A stretch of DNA of 8,427 nt from Fimbriimonadales bacterium (GTDB lineage Bacteria; Armatimonadota; Fimbriimonadia; Fimbriimonadales; GBS-DC). Shown here one piece after another: positions 1-7,059 of this stretch. The DNA lies in contig JAOAES010000206.1 of NCBI GenBank assembly GCA_026416655.1, forward strand, positions 1 through 8,427, given 5' to 3'. The translations under genes were made by a program, and so were the position numbers. The first letter of the stretch is position 1. Every line of letters begins with the position of its first letter. Below the pieces are notes generated by a model. That model was not told the DNA's origin. It searched no databases and saw only the letters and a program-made list of their open reading frames with translations.

Positions 1-3
1 GGG

Positions 4-24
4 GGGCGCGTCGCAGACGCGCCC
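4..24 (-). terminator. GC-rich hairpin downstream of clpX, possible terminator
   Basis: Positions 4-12 and 16-24 are perfect 9-bp inverted repeats (GGGCGCGTC / GACGCGCCC) around a 3-nt loop. The hairpin begins 38 nt past the clpX stop codon, where an operon terminator would be expected. In the minus direction the stem is followed by CCC and then the window ends, so a T-tract cannot be seen. In the plus direction it is followed by TTGTGG, a poor tract. An intrinsic terminator for tig-clpP-clpX is the simplest reading, but a plain intergenic palindrome is possible. Confidence 0.4.
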
Positions 25-62
25 TTGTGGATTGGAGGGCGATTTCACAGGCAAAGGGTCTA

Positions 63-1322
<1,260 letters not shown>

Positions 1323-1328
1323 AGATTG

Positions 1329-1334
1329 CCTCCT
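1329..1334 (-). promoter_or_regulatory. clpX ribosome binding site that fixes a GTG start
   Basis: The minus strand reads AGGAGG here, 6 nt before a GTG codon at 1322-1320. It lies in the 14-nt gap between the clpP stop (1337-1339) and clpX. Because the first in-frame ATG is 30 nt away, this site favours the GTG, adding eight residues to the N-terminus. Confidence 0.75.
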
Positions 1335-1336
1335 GG

Positions 1337-1939
1337 TTATCGACCGCTGCGGTCTAACACATGGTCGATTATTCCATACTCTTTGGCTTCTTGCGCCGAC
1401 ATGAAGTAGTCGCGGGCGGTGTCCTGTTCCACGCGCTCGATAGGTTGCCCCGTATGCTTGTGCAGGATATTGTTCAGGATGTCCTTGTAGCGCAGCACTT
1501 CGCGTGCTTGAATCTCGATATCGAGGGCGGTTCCCTGGAAACCCGCGTGTACCTGATGGATCATGATGCGTGCGTGTGGCAGGGCGTAGCGTTTGCCCGG
1601 TGCGCCGCCGGCGAGCAGCACCGCGCCCATGCTGGCGGCTTGCCCGATGCAAATCGTGGCGACATCGGGGCGAATCATCTGCATGGTGTCGTAAATTGCC
1701 AGTCCCGCGCTCACCACGCCGCCGGGCGAGTTGATGTACATATCGATATCCTTGTCGGGATCCTCTTTCTCCAGAAACAGCAGCGACGCCACCACCAGGT
1801 TCGCGATATCGTCGTTGATGGGCGTGCCGACGAATACGATTCGATCTTTGAGCAGTCGCGAGTAGATGTCGTAGGCGCGCTCCCCACGCGCGGTCTGCTC
1901 CACCACCATCGGTATCAGCTGATTCTTCGGATAAATCAT
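1337..1939 (-). CDS. clpP: ATP-dependent Clp protease proteolytic subunit ClpP
   Basis: ClpP is the barrel-forming serine peptidase that degrades proteins fed to it by ClpX or another Clp ATPase. The 200-residue product is full length. The catalytic triad is visible: Ser103 in GQAASMGA, His128 in ARIMIHQ and Asp177 in [13 protein letters not shown]. The oxyanion-region motif NSPGG is at 70-74. The N-terminal segment [22 protein letters not shown] matches mature canonical ClpP, so there is little or no propeptide. After the catalytic His the sequence is HQVHAGFQG, where the family usually has HQP followed by a Gly-rich loop. The start is supported by AAGGAG at 1947-1952, 7 nt upstream and inside the end of tig. 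Only 2 nt separate it from the tig stop, so translational coupling is likely. It is followed directly by clpX, its partner. Confidence 0.97.
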   Translation of the reverse strand: MIYPKNQLIPMVVEQTARGERAYDIYSRLLKDRIVFVGTPINDDIANLVVASLLFLEKEDPDKDIDMYINSPGGVVSAGLAIYDTMQMIRPDVATICIGQAASMGAVLLAGGAPGKRYALPHARIMIHQVHAGFQGTALDIEIQAREVLRYKDILNNILHKHTGQPIERVEQDTARDYFMSAQEAKEYGIIDHVLDRSGR

Positions 1940-1941
1940 CG

Positions 1942-3249
1942 TCAGGCTCCTTGCTCTGTATTTTGGACGATTTCGAGCAGTTTTTGGAGCGCGCGTTCGA
2001 GGCGCATCTCCTGTGCGACGCGATGGCGGAACTCTTTGTCTTCCAGGAGGCGCACGCGCTGGGCGGGGTCGTCTGTGGCTTCCGCCATCGCGCGGATGAT
2101 CTCGTCCACCTCTTCGTCCGTTGCCTGAATTCCCTCCTGATCGGCAATCGCCATCAGGATAAAGGTGTTCTTCAGGCGGGTGATTCCGCGCTCGCGCAAC
2201 TGCTCGATAAGCTGCTGCTGGCTCATCCCCGACTGCTGTAGGAACATCTCGACGGTTAGCCCGTTAGCGCGCAGTTCTTCAGCGAAGTCGCGGGCTTCCT
2301 CGCGCAGCTGTTCGTCGATGAGGGCGTCGGGCAGATGCACGGTGCTGCGCTCACGCAAGGCGGCTAACGCCTGTCCCTGCGCTTGATCCTGCAGGTAGCG
2401 GACTTTTTGTTCCGTGATACGCTCCCGCAGTTGGGCGCGCATCGCGTCCAGATTTTCGTAGCCCAGCCCTTGCGCGAAGGCGTCGTCGATTTCGGGGTAA
2501 ATCGGCGTATGCACGCGCTGGAGTTCAATCTCCACCTGCAGGGTTTTGCCGGCGAGGTCAGGGTCGTTGAAGGTCTCAGGGAAAGTGAGCGTTGCCTCTT
2601 TCTTCTCGCCTTCCCGCATGCCCGCGAGCAGGTTGTCCAGCTCGCCGAAGGTCTTGCCCAGCGTCACCATGTAGCGGTTCGGCTTGGCGTTTTCGTCTTC
2701 CAGCGATTTGACGGCGATAACCAGTCGGTCATCGGGCTGCGCGGCGCGGTCGGGCGCGTGTTCGAGGCGCATCTGGCTTTGACGCAGCGACTCGATTGCT
2801 TGATCGACCTCTTCTTCGCTCGTTTCCTGCGGCGGGACGGGGAAGCGCAAATCGCGATACTCGCCGAGTGGCTCCACTTTGGGGCGCAGCGGCACCGTGA
2901 GTTTGAAACGGAACGGCTCGCCTTCCTGAAGGAGCTCGATGTCCACGCTGGGGGGGCGGTACGGCTCCAGCTGCTCTTGCTCTAAGGCTTTAGGGATGAA
3001 TTCGTCCATCATCAGTTCGCCTGCCGCGCGGCGCACCTGTTCCTCCGGGATGAGCCGTCGAATTGCGCTCAGGGGCGCCTGACCAGGTCGGAAGCCCGGC
3101 ACGCGTACTCCTCTGCCCAAGTAGCGGAGTGCGCGCTCGAACATGCGCTGAGTGGTCGGCGCGTCGACTTCGATGGTCAGTTGAACCGTTGCAGGCGAGG
3201 GTTCCTCGCGGCTAAGGATTTGAAAGGGCTGGATGGATTGCGTTTGCAT
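1942..3249 (-). CDS. tig: Trigger factor, ribosome-associated chaperone
   Basis: Trigger factor docks at the ribosome exit tunnel and shields nascent chains. The 435-residue protein has the expected three-part layout. The N-terminal ribosome-binding domain (about 1-120) carries the signature GFRPGQAP at 52-59, matching the family GFRxGxxP loop that contacts protein L23. A middle FKBP-like region spans about 173-246 and ends in a typical FPETF...DLAGK segment. A long helical C-terminal chaperone region runs from about 250 to 435. The middle domain lacks the usual aromatic/GFE active-site elements, so peptidyl-prolyl isomerase activity is doubtful. The ATG at 3247-3249 is chosen because AGAGG lies 7 nt upstream and homology begins there. 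The frame stays open further upstream only through the tRNA-Gly gene. It heads tig-clpP-clpX, a common bacterial arrangement. Confidence 0.95.
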   Translation of the reverse strand: MQTQSIQPFQILSREEPSPATVQLTIEVDAPTTQRMFERALRYLGRGVRVPGFRPGQAPLSAIRRLIPEEQVRRAAGELMMDEFIPKALEQEQLEPYRPPSVDIELLQEGEPFRFKLTVPLRPKVEPLGEYRDLRFPVPPQETSEEEVDQAIESLRQSQMRLEHAPDRAAQPDDRLVIAVKSLEDENAKPNRYMVTLGKTFGELDNLLAGMREGEKKEATLTFPETFNDPDLAGKTLQVEIELQRVHTPIYPEIDDAFAQGLGYENLDAMRAQLRERITEQKVRYLQDQAQGQALAALRERSTVHLPDALIDEQLREEARDFAEELRANGLTVEMFLQQSGMSQQQLIEQLRERGITRLKNTFILMAIADQEGIQATDEEVDEIIRAMAEATDDPAQRVRLLEDKEFRHRVAQEMRLERALQKLLEIVQNTEQGA

Positions 3250-3270
3250 GATGACGCCTCTAAATGAGAA

Positions 3271-3345
3271 TGGAGCGGGAGACGGGACTCGAACCCGCGA
3301 CCCTCTCGTTGGCAACGAGATGCTCTACCACTGAGCTACTCCCGC
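3271..3345 (-). tRNA. tRNA-Gly (anticodon GCC)
   Basis: The minus strand folds into a complete 75-nt cloverleaf. The acceptor arms are GCGGGAG (3345-3339) and CTCCCGC (3281-3275). The anticodon loop TTGCCAA sits on a TCTCG/CGAGA stem and gives anticodon GCC. The T-loop is TTCGAGT, the discriminator is U73 as expected for tRNA-Gly, and CCA is encoded at 3273-3271. It is the last tRNA of the cluster, and its CCA ends only 21 nt before the tig ATG. Confidence 0.97.
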
Positions 3346-3357
3346 ACATCGGTACTT

Positions 3358-3363
3358 ATTATA
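3358..3363 (-). promoter_or_regulatory. TATAAT box between tRNA-Leu and tRNA-Gly (possible internal promoter)
   Basis: The 25-nt spacer between the Leu and Gly tRNAs contains a perfect TATAAT on the minus strand, preceded by GG as in the two other TATAAT boxes of this window. A start about 7 nt downstream would lie a few bases before tRNA-Gly and could also serve tig-clpP-clpX. No TTGACA-like hexamer is seen 16-18 nt upstream, because that position falls in tRNA-Leu, and there is no TGn extension. It is therefore a weak candidate. Confidence 0.35.
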
Positions 3364-3370
3364 CCCGATT

Positions 3371-3456
3371 TGGTGGGCGAGGGGAGACTCGAACTCCCAC
3401 GGGCAGGCGCCCACCAGATCCTAAGTCTGGCGTGTCTACCATTCCACCACTCGCCC
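3371..3456 (-). tRNA. tRNA-Leu (anticodon UAG)
   Basis: This is an 86-nt class II tRNA with the long variable arm typical of Leu. Acceptor arms GGGCGAG (3456-3450) and CTCGCCC (3381-3375) pair perfectly. The anticodon loop CTTAGGA on a CCAGA/TCTGG stem gives UAG, reading CUN codons. The discriminator is A73, as expected for tRNA-Leu, and CCA is encoded at 3373-3371. It lies 6 nt after tRNA-Phe. Confidence 0.97.
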
Positions 3457-3462
3457 GTGTGG

Positions 3463-3537
3463 TGGTGCCGAGGGGCGGATTCGAACCGCCGACACCCGGA
3501 TTTTCAGTCCAGTGCTCTACCACTGAGCTACCTCGGC
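3463..3537 (-). tRNA. tRNA-Phe (anticodon GAA)
   Basis: A 75-nt cloverleaf on the minus strand has acceptor arms GCCGAGG (3537-3531) and CCTCGGC (3473-3467). The anticodon loop CTGAAAA on a CTGGA/TCCGG stem gives GAA. The T-loop is TTCGAAT, the discriminator is A73 and CCA is encoded at 3465-3463. It lies 5 nt after tRNA-Asp. Confidence 0.97.
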
Positions 3538-3542
3538 GCATT

Positions 3543-3620
3543 TGGCGGGGCTGACGGGACTTGAACCCGCGACCTCTAGCGTGACAGGCTAGCGCTCTGA
3601 CCTGGCTGAGCTACAGCCCC
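3543..3620 (-). tRNA. tRNA-Asp (anticodon GUC)
   Basis: A 78-nt cloverleaf on the minus strand has acceptor arms GGGGCTG (3620-3614) and CAGCCCC (3553-3547). The anticodon loop CTGTCAC on a CTAGC/GCTAG stem gives GUC. The discriminator is G73, a known Asp identity base, and CCA is encoded at 3545-3543. It is separated from the upstream tRNA-Val by 23 nt. Confidence 0.97.
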
Positions 3621-3643
3621 GCTGGTTCCATCGGGACGCTCGC

Positions 3644-3719
3644 TGGTGGGCGAAGCAGGACTCGAACCTGCGACCTCTTCCTTGTAAGGGAAGCGCTCTC
3701 CCAGCTGAGCTATTCGCCC
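3644..3719 (-). tRNA. tRNA-Val (anticodon UAC)
   Basis: A 76-nt cloverleaf on the minus strand has acceptor arms GGGCGAA (3719-3713) and TTCGCCC (3654-3648). The anticodon loop CTTACAA on a CTTCC/GGAAG stem gives UAC. The discriminator is A73 and CCA is encoded at 3646-3644. It is the first gene after the promoter, so its 5' end is probably only about 12 nt from the transcription start. Confidence 0.97.
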
Positions 3720-3738
3720 GATGGCTCAGGCAGGGAAT

Positions 3739-3768
3739 ATTATACCATGCTCCCCCACGGATTGTCAA
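3739..3768 (-). promoter_or_regulatory. Consensus sigma-70-type promoter for the tRNA cluster
   Basis: On the minus strand a perfect -35 box TTGACA (3768-3763) and a perfect -10 box TATAAT (3744-3739) are separated by 18 nt. The predicted start is near 3732, about 12 nt before the mature tRNA-Val end. The 110-nt gap 3720-3829 between the PGI/PMI gene and tRNA-Val holds this promoter and no recognisable gene. Both boxes being perfect matches fits a strong stable-RNA promoter, probably also feeding tig-clpP-clpX downstream. Confidence 0.88.
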
Positions 3769-3829
3769 GAGGGGGGCAGCGGTAGGTATGTTTCGTCGCG
3801 CAATCGCGAATCGGCTCGCCTAAGCCGCC

Positions 3830-4897
3830 TCAGCCCCCAACCTTCGCCAGCTCCGCCTTCAGGATGTTGATGTAGTCGATATTTTCAGGGTCTACCTCGT
3901 TCAGGTAGGCGAGGTAGAGGCTCACGAAGTCGCCGAAGTAGGTCAGGTGCATCAGGCGTTCCAGTTGGGTTGTTCCTTCAGCGGTGAGTTCGTGCCATGT
4001 GGCGCGCTCACCGACGAGTCGGCGGGTGACTTCGATGCGCGTGCAGATTTTCGCGCTCTCATCGGGGTCGCGCAGCACGACGACGCTCCAGTTGTGCGCC
4101 TGTTCCGCCGCCTTCACCCAGCCGAGGATTTCGTTATGGTTCAGTTCGGGAAAGGTATAGGCGAAGGCGTGCTGCTTGGCGTTTTCGTTGATTTGCCCTT
4201 TCCAGCGCAGGGCGACGGTGGCGCGTGCCCCGCCCGAGCCGTAAATCAAGGGGATGCGCCTGTGCAACGCCTGAGCGAGCTGTTTGGCGGGGTTCTGCTC
4301 GAACGGAACCTCCATTTGCAGCGCGTCGCGGGTTTGCACGAGCCGTTTGAGTGTCTGGGTGTAGGGCTGGCTCAGGTCGGGCAGCAAGCCGAGCCGCTCG
4401 GAAAGGCGCATGAGCGGAATGAAAAGGTAGCCCAACGCTGTGCGTGGGGGCTGACCGCCCGGAAGCGGTACATGGGGCACGCCGTCGGCGTGGGCGCGCT
4501 GCTGCAGCTCGCCACCGCTGGAGACGGCGAGAATCATCGCGCCGCGCTCTTGCGCCTGCCGGTAGCACGAGAGGGTCTCCTCTGTGTTGCCCGAATAGCT
4601 CACGGCGAACACGAGCGTGTGGGCGTCCACGCTGTGGGGCAGATGGTAGTCGCGGATCACCTGCACGGGCAGCTCGCCGTACTCTTCGAACAGAGCGCGC
4701 AGGTAGTCGCCGCCAATTGCCGAGCCGCCCATCCCGCAGACAATCACTTGGCGCGGCGCACGGGGCAGGCTGGGCAAGGGCGCGTCGCTGGCGATATGCA
4801 TCGCGCGCTCACACTGGGCAGGAAAGTCCAGCGTGAGCGCCATCATGCCGTGCGGGTCTAACTGGGTGAGCAGCCCGCGTTCGTCCAGTTTATGCAT
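3830..4897 (-). CDS. Bifunctional phosphoglucose/phosphomannose isomerase
   Basis: The product belongs to the small SIS-fold PGI/PMI family, which interconverts glucose-6-P or mannose-6-P with fructose-6-P in the cytoplasm. The 355-residue chain has a first SIS domain with GMGGSAIGGD at 55-64 and the phosphate-binding SYSGNTEET at 100-108. PPRTALGY around 150-157 carries Arg152. A second SIS domain contains INENAK (Glu238) and ELNHNEI (His254), the positions of the catalytic Glu and His in characterised archaeal enzymes. A C-terminal Lys347 is a plausible catalytic Lys. Dual specificity is inferred from the family. The ATG at 4895-4897 has AGAGG 6 nt upstream. An alternative start at 4990 would overlap most of the end of rpsR and adds no homologous sequence. 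It follows rpsR by 11 nt, the place where rplI is often found, and is probably the last gene of the rpsF operon. Confidence 0.9.
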   Translation of the reverse strand: MHKLDERGLLTQLDPHGMMALTLDFPAQCERAMHIASDAPLPSLPRAPRQVIVCGMGGSAIGGDYLRALFEEYGELPVQVIRDYHLPHSVDAHTLVFAVSYSGNTEETLSCYRQAQERGAMILAVSSGGELQQRAHADGVPHVPLPGGQPPRTALGYLFIPLMRLSERLGLLPDLSQPYTQTLKRLVQTRDALQMEVPFEQNPAKQLAQALHRRIPLIYGSGGARATVALRWKGQINENAKQHAFAYTFPELNHNEILGWVKAAEQAHNWSVVVLRDPDESAKICTRIEVTRRLVGERATWHELTAEGTTQLERLMHLTYFGDFVSLYLAYLNEVDPENIDYINILKAELAKVGG

Positions 4898-4908
4898 CGC
4901 CCGCCTCT

Positions 4909-5184
4909 TTACGACGCCACATAGGGCAGCAGCGCGAGTTCCCGCGCCCGCTTGATGGCTAACGCCAATCGGCGCTGGCACTTCGCGCACAGGTGGGTCT
5001 GACGGCGCGGTAAAATCTTGCCCCGTTCGGGCGTGGTGTAGCGACGCAGGGTCGCCACATCCTTGTAGTCGAAGTAGCCGTCCGCAGGGCAGACATTCTT
5101 GCGACGACGGCGCACGACGCGCCGCTTACCTAATTCCAGTTCATCGTCATCCTTCTTCGTCAGATCCAAGCGTTCCGTAGCCAT
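4909..5184 (-). CDS. rpsR: 30S ribosomal protein S18
   Basis: S18 binds the 30S platform next to S6. The 91-residue protein shows the family core: [12 protein letters not shown] at 38-49, [10 protein letters not shown] at 52-61 and the C-terminal [13 protein letters not shown]. An acidic patch ([10 protein letters not shown]) followed by a basic RRVVRRRRK run precedes the core. Cysteines at C32, C66 and C69 match three of the four positions of the zinc-binding S18 form (CxxC...CxxH/C), with Asp35 where the second Cys would be. AAGGAGGA lies directly upstream of the ATG, inside the 12-nt gap after ssb. Its position after rpsF and ssb is the classical bacterial order. Confidence 0.96.
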   Translation of the reverse strand: MATERLDLTKKDDDELELGKRRVVRRRRKNVCPADGYFDYKDVATLRRYTTPERGKILPRRQTHLCAKCQRRLALAIKRARELALLPYVAS

Positions 5185-5196
5185 AAGTCCTCCTTC

Positions 5197-5691
5197 TTAT
5201 CGGAATGGGTCGTCGACGACATCGTCGAATTCGCCCGTGTCGAGTTCGATATCGTAGTCGTTTTCGGGCGTGGTCTCCACCGCGGCGGGGGCTGGCGTTG
5301 TGCGTTCATAGGTACGCGGGGCAGCTGCTGGGGTATATTCTGCCTCGGTGGGAGGCGTCTCCGTTTCCACTTCGCGCCGCTCCAGAAAGCGCACCGCGTC
5401 CGCAAGAATCTCGTACGCTTTGCGCGGGTTGCCCTCGCGGTCGGTGTATTTGCGCGTCTGGAGCCTGCCCTCTACCAGCACCAGTTTGCCCTTGGTCATA
5501 TAGTTGGCGACAGTGTCCGCCAGTTGGCGGAAGGCGACGATATCGAAGAAGTCGGTCACTCGCTCTTCGCCAGCGCGTGTGCCGCGGTCGACCGCCAGTG
5601 TGAAGCGCGCCACCGACATTCCATCGGGCGTGGCGCGCAACTCAGGGTCGCGTGTCAGTCGCCCTATCAGCACGATTCGGTTATAGTACAT
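5197..5691 (-). CDS. ssb: Single-stranded DNA-binding protein
   Basis: SSB coats single-stranded DNA during replication, repair and recombination. The 164-residue protein has an N-terminal OB fold over about 1-105, starting MYYNRIVLIGRLTRDPELR and including FFDIVAFRQLADTVANYMTKGKLVLVEGRL, typical of bacterial SSB. It is followed by a low-complexity Pro/Thr/Ala/Glu linker and an acidic tail. The tail ends DDVVDDPFR. The usual C-terminus is an acidic run closing on Phe (such as DDDIPF), so one Arg follows the Phe here. GGAGG at 5697-5701 lies 5 nt before the ATG. The gene sits between rpsF (12 nt gap) and rpsR (12 nt gap), so it is expected to be co-expressed with the two ribosomal proteins. 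Confidence 0.96.
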   Translation of the reverse strand: MYYNRIVLIGRLTRDPELRATPDGMSVARFTLAVDRGTRAGEERVTDFFDIVAFRQLADTVANYMTKGKLVLVEGRLQTRKYTDREGNPRKAYEILADAVRFLERREVETETPPTEAEYTPAAAPRTYERTTPAPAAVETTPENDYDIELDTGEFDDVVDDPFR

Positions 5692-5703
5692 AGCACCCTC
5701 CCC

Positions 5704-6021
5704 TTACGAGGATTTGGCGAACTCCTCCGGCTCCATGCGGAAGGTGCGGTAGCGGATCACATTCTCGTTGATTTTGAGAATGCGGTTCAGCTCCTCGGCG
5801 GCTTTGGGTTGCCCTTCATAACGGAACAGGAGGTAGACGCCCTCCTTATGTTTGCCAATCTCGTACGCCAGTTTGCGTTTATCCCACACACGCGCGGTAT
5901 GGACGGTCGCGCCGAGGTTCTCCAGCACGCTGCGCGCGCGGTCGATAATCGCGTTGACCTGCTCGTCGTCCAGAGCGGTCGGTACAATCGCCATCGTTTC
6001 GTAGTAGCGTGGATGCTCCAT
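5704..6021 (-). CDS. rpsF: 30S ribosomal protein S6
   Basis: S6 pairs with S18 on the 30S platform. The 105-residue protein has the family features: an N-terminal YETMAIV strand, the conserved WDKRKLAYEIGKHKEGVYLLFRYEG segment around 46-69 (typical form WGKRKLAYEI.K..EG.Y), and INENVIRYRTFR near the end. The ATG at 6019-6021 has a perfect AGGAGG (6031-6036) 9 nt upstream. An in-frame upstream extension to 6126 would run through the leader hairpin and the -10 box and has no S6 homology. It heads rpsF-ssb-rpsR-PGI/PMI and is preceded by a structured leader that may be the S6:S18 autoregulatory element. Confidence 0.96.
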   Translation of the reverse strand: MEHPRYYETMAIVPTALDDEQVNAIIDRARSVLENLGATVHTARVWDKRKLAYEIGKHKEGVYLLFRYEGQPKAAEELNRILKINENVIRYRTFRMEPEEFAKSS

Positions 6022-6037
6022 AATATTTACCCTCCTG

Positions 6038-6085
6038 TGGACCATAGACTTTCGGGGCTTCGCCCGGCGAAGCCAGAAGGGTCCA
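6038..6085 (-). promoter_or_regulatory. Structured rpsF leader, candidate S6:S18-binding autoregulatory element
   Basis: On the minus-strand transcript an outer 6-bp stem UGGACC (6085-6080) / GGUCCA (6043-6038) encloses an inner 8-bp stem GGCUUCGC (6074-6067) / GCGAAGCC (6063-6056) with a 3-nt loop. The internal loop is asymmetric: 5 nt on the 5' side and 12 nt on the 3' side, the latter beginning CCGAAA (6055-6050) directly after the inner stem. The outer stem ends 1 nt before the AGGAGG of rpsF. Published rpsF leader motifs bound by the S6:S18 complex also have two stems and a conserved CCG in the internal loop. The location and architecture match; binding is inferred. Confidence 0.65.
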
Positions 6086-6096
6086 AGATGGGGCGT

Positions 6097-6102
6097 ATTA
6101 TA
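6097..6102 (-). promoter_or_regulatory. -10 box of the rpsF operon promoter
   Basis: A perfect TATAAT on the minus strand, preceded by GGGG, lies 75 nt before the rpsF start. Transcription starting near 6090 would begin just ahead of the leader hairpin. The -35 region is poor: no TTGACA-like hexamer is found at 16-18 nt spacing, near 6116-6125. An activator or tolerance of weak -35 boxes may apply. The 120-nt gap 6022-6141 between the glycosyltransferase and rpsF contains this box, the leader RNA and nothing else recognisable. Confidence 0.6.
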
Positions 6103-6141
6103 CCCCAATCGCGACGAGATAACCATGCCGGACTTATCGCC

Positions 6142-7032
6142 TCAACGCTTCTGCCAACGCCGCAGCAGCGCGTCCTTGGAGTTCTTCAGCAGAAATAGCG
6201 ACGCCCGCAGCGCCAAGCCCAACGGCACAAACGGACGCAGCAGCACAAAAGTCCGCCGTGCGTAGTGCTTCTTGTAGAACAGGTACATACTCCTGTGAAA
6301 GGTGATAATCATCTTGTTCGCTACAAGGTCGGTGCTGCGTCCAATCGCGTGCTTGATAATCGCATCGGGGTAGTAGACCACCTTATAGCCCGCCTGCCAC
6401 GCGCGGTAGCACAGGTCGGTATCCTCGCAGTACATAAAAAACTGTTCGTCGAAGCCGCCAAGTTGCTCGAACAGTTCGCGTCGTATGAACAGGGCTGCGC
6501 CTGAGACCCAGTCCACCTCGCGAACCGAGTTGTGGTCCCAGTCGGTCATCAGGTAGTCGCGCGTGTAGGGGTTGTTGGGAAACAGTTTGCCCAGCGGGGT
6601 GTTGCGGAACAGCGCGGCGGCGGGGTTGGGGAACCGCCGACAGGAGTATTGCAGGCTGCCGTCGGGGTTCAGTATCTTGGGTCCGATAATCGCGATTTCG
6701 GGATGTTGCTCGGCGTAGTGAACCAGCGCGTCGAGTGCGCCGGGCTGAACCTCTGTGTCGGGGTTCAGGATAAGCAGATACTTCCCCTGCGCCGCGCGTG
6801 CGGCGAGGTTGTGCCCTCTCGAAAAGCCCAGATTCCGCTCGCTCACGATGAGTTTCAGTTCGGGGAACTCTTTTTCCAGCATCTGCACGCTGCCGTCGCT
6901 GGAGGCGTTGTCCAGCACGAGGATTTCGTACTCGATCTGTGGTGGATGCGCCACGATAGAGCGCAGCGCGGCGCGCAGTGGCTCGCGCGCGTTCCAGTTC
7001 ACTATCTGTACGGTGAGCAACACTTCGGGCAT
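6142..7032 (-). CDS. Glycosyltransferase family 2 protein (rhamnosyltransferase-like)
   Basis: A GT-A-fold glycosyltransferase of family 2, likely transferring a sugar from a nucleotide-sugar donor to a cell-surface polysaccharide or glycolipid. Donor and acceptor cannot be read from sequence. The 296-residue form shows the N-terminal VQIVNWN strand, VLDNASSDGS at 39-48, RNLGFSRGHN at 66-75, the metal-binding NPDTE at 90-94 (DxD equivalent), VDWVSGAALFIRR at 173-185, and CEDTDLCYRAWQAGY with the ED pair at 203-204. This motif set resembles WbbL-type rhamnosyltransferases. A hydrophobic, Arg/Lys-flanked C-terminal stretch may bind the membrane. The start is uncertain: the ATG at 7032 lacks a near ribosome site, while a TTG at 7041 has AGGT 5 nt upstream and would add three residues. 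It lies 18-27 nt after the exported protein gene and is probably co-transcribed with it. Confidence 0.88.
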   Translation of the reverse strand: MPEVLLTVQIVNWNAREPLRAALRSIVAHPPQIEYEILVLDNASSDGSVQMLEKEFPELKLIVSERNLGFSRGHNLAARAAQGKYLLILNPDTEVQPGALDALVHYAEQHPEIAIIGPKILNPDGSLQYSCRRFPNPAAALFRNTPLGKLFPNNPYTRDYLMTDWDHNSVREVDWVSGAALFIRRELFEQLGGFDEQFFMYCEDTDLCYRAWQAGYKVVYYPDAIIKHAIGRSTDLVANKMIITFHRSMYLFYKKHYARRTFVLLRPFVPLGLALRASLFLLKNSKDALLRRWQKR

Positions 7033-7059
7033 CCAGAGCAAGGATACCTGACGCGCGCG

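Noticed and set aside
1361..2985. Plus-strand open frames of 200-255 codons opposite clpP and tig.
   Set aside because: They are antisense shadows of high-GC coding sequence, without ribosome sites or recognisable domains.
3250..3315. An N-terminal extension of trigger factor by 22 residues.
   Set aside because: It would be translated from the tRNA-Gly gene, and a good ribosome binding site precedes the ATG at 3249.
3264..3564. Short open frames on both strands across the tRNA cluster, giving peptides such as GLEPATLSLATRCSTTEL.
   Set aside because: These are the well-known spurious translations of tRNA genes and are fully explained by the tRNAs.
3796..3809. A small inverted repeat TCGCG-CAAT-CGCGA after PGI/PMI as a terminator.
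   Set aside because: It has only five base pairs and no T-tract follows on the minus strand, so it is not convincing.
3947..4861. A 304-codon plus-strand open frame opposite PGI/PMI, and a 310-codon one at 6532-7464.
   Set aside because: Both lie opposite well-supported genes, and the second spans two of them. Neither shows a known motif or start signal.
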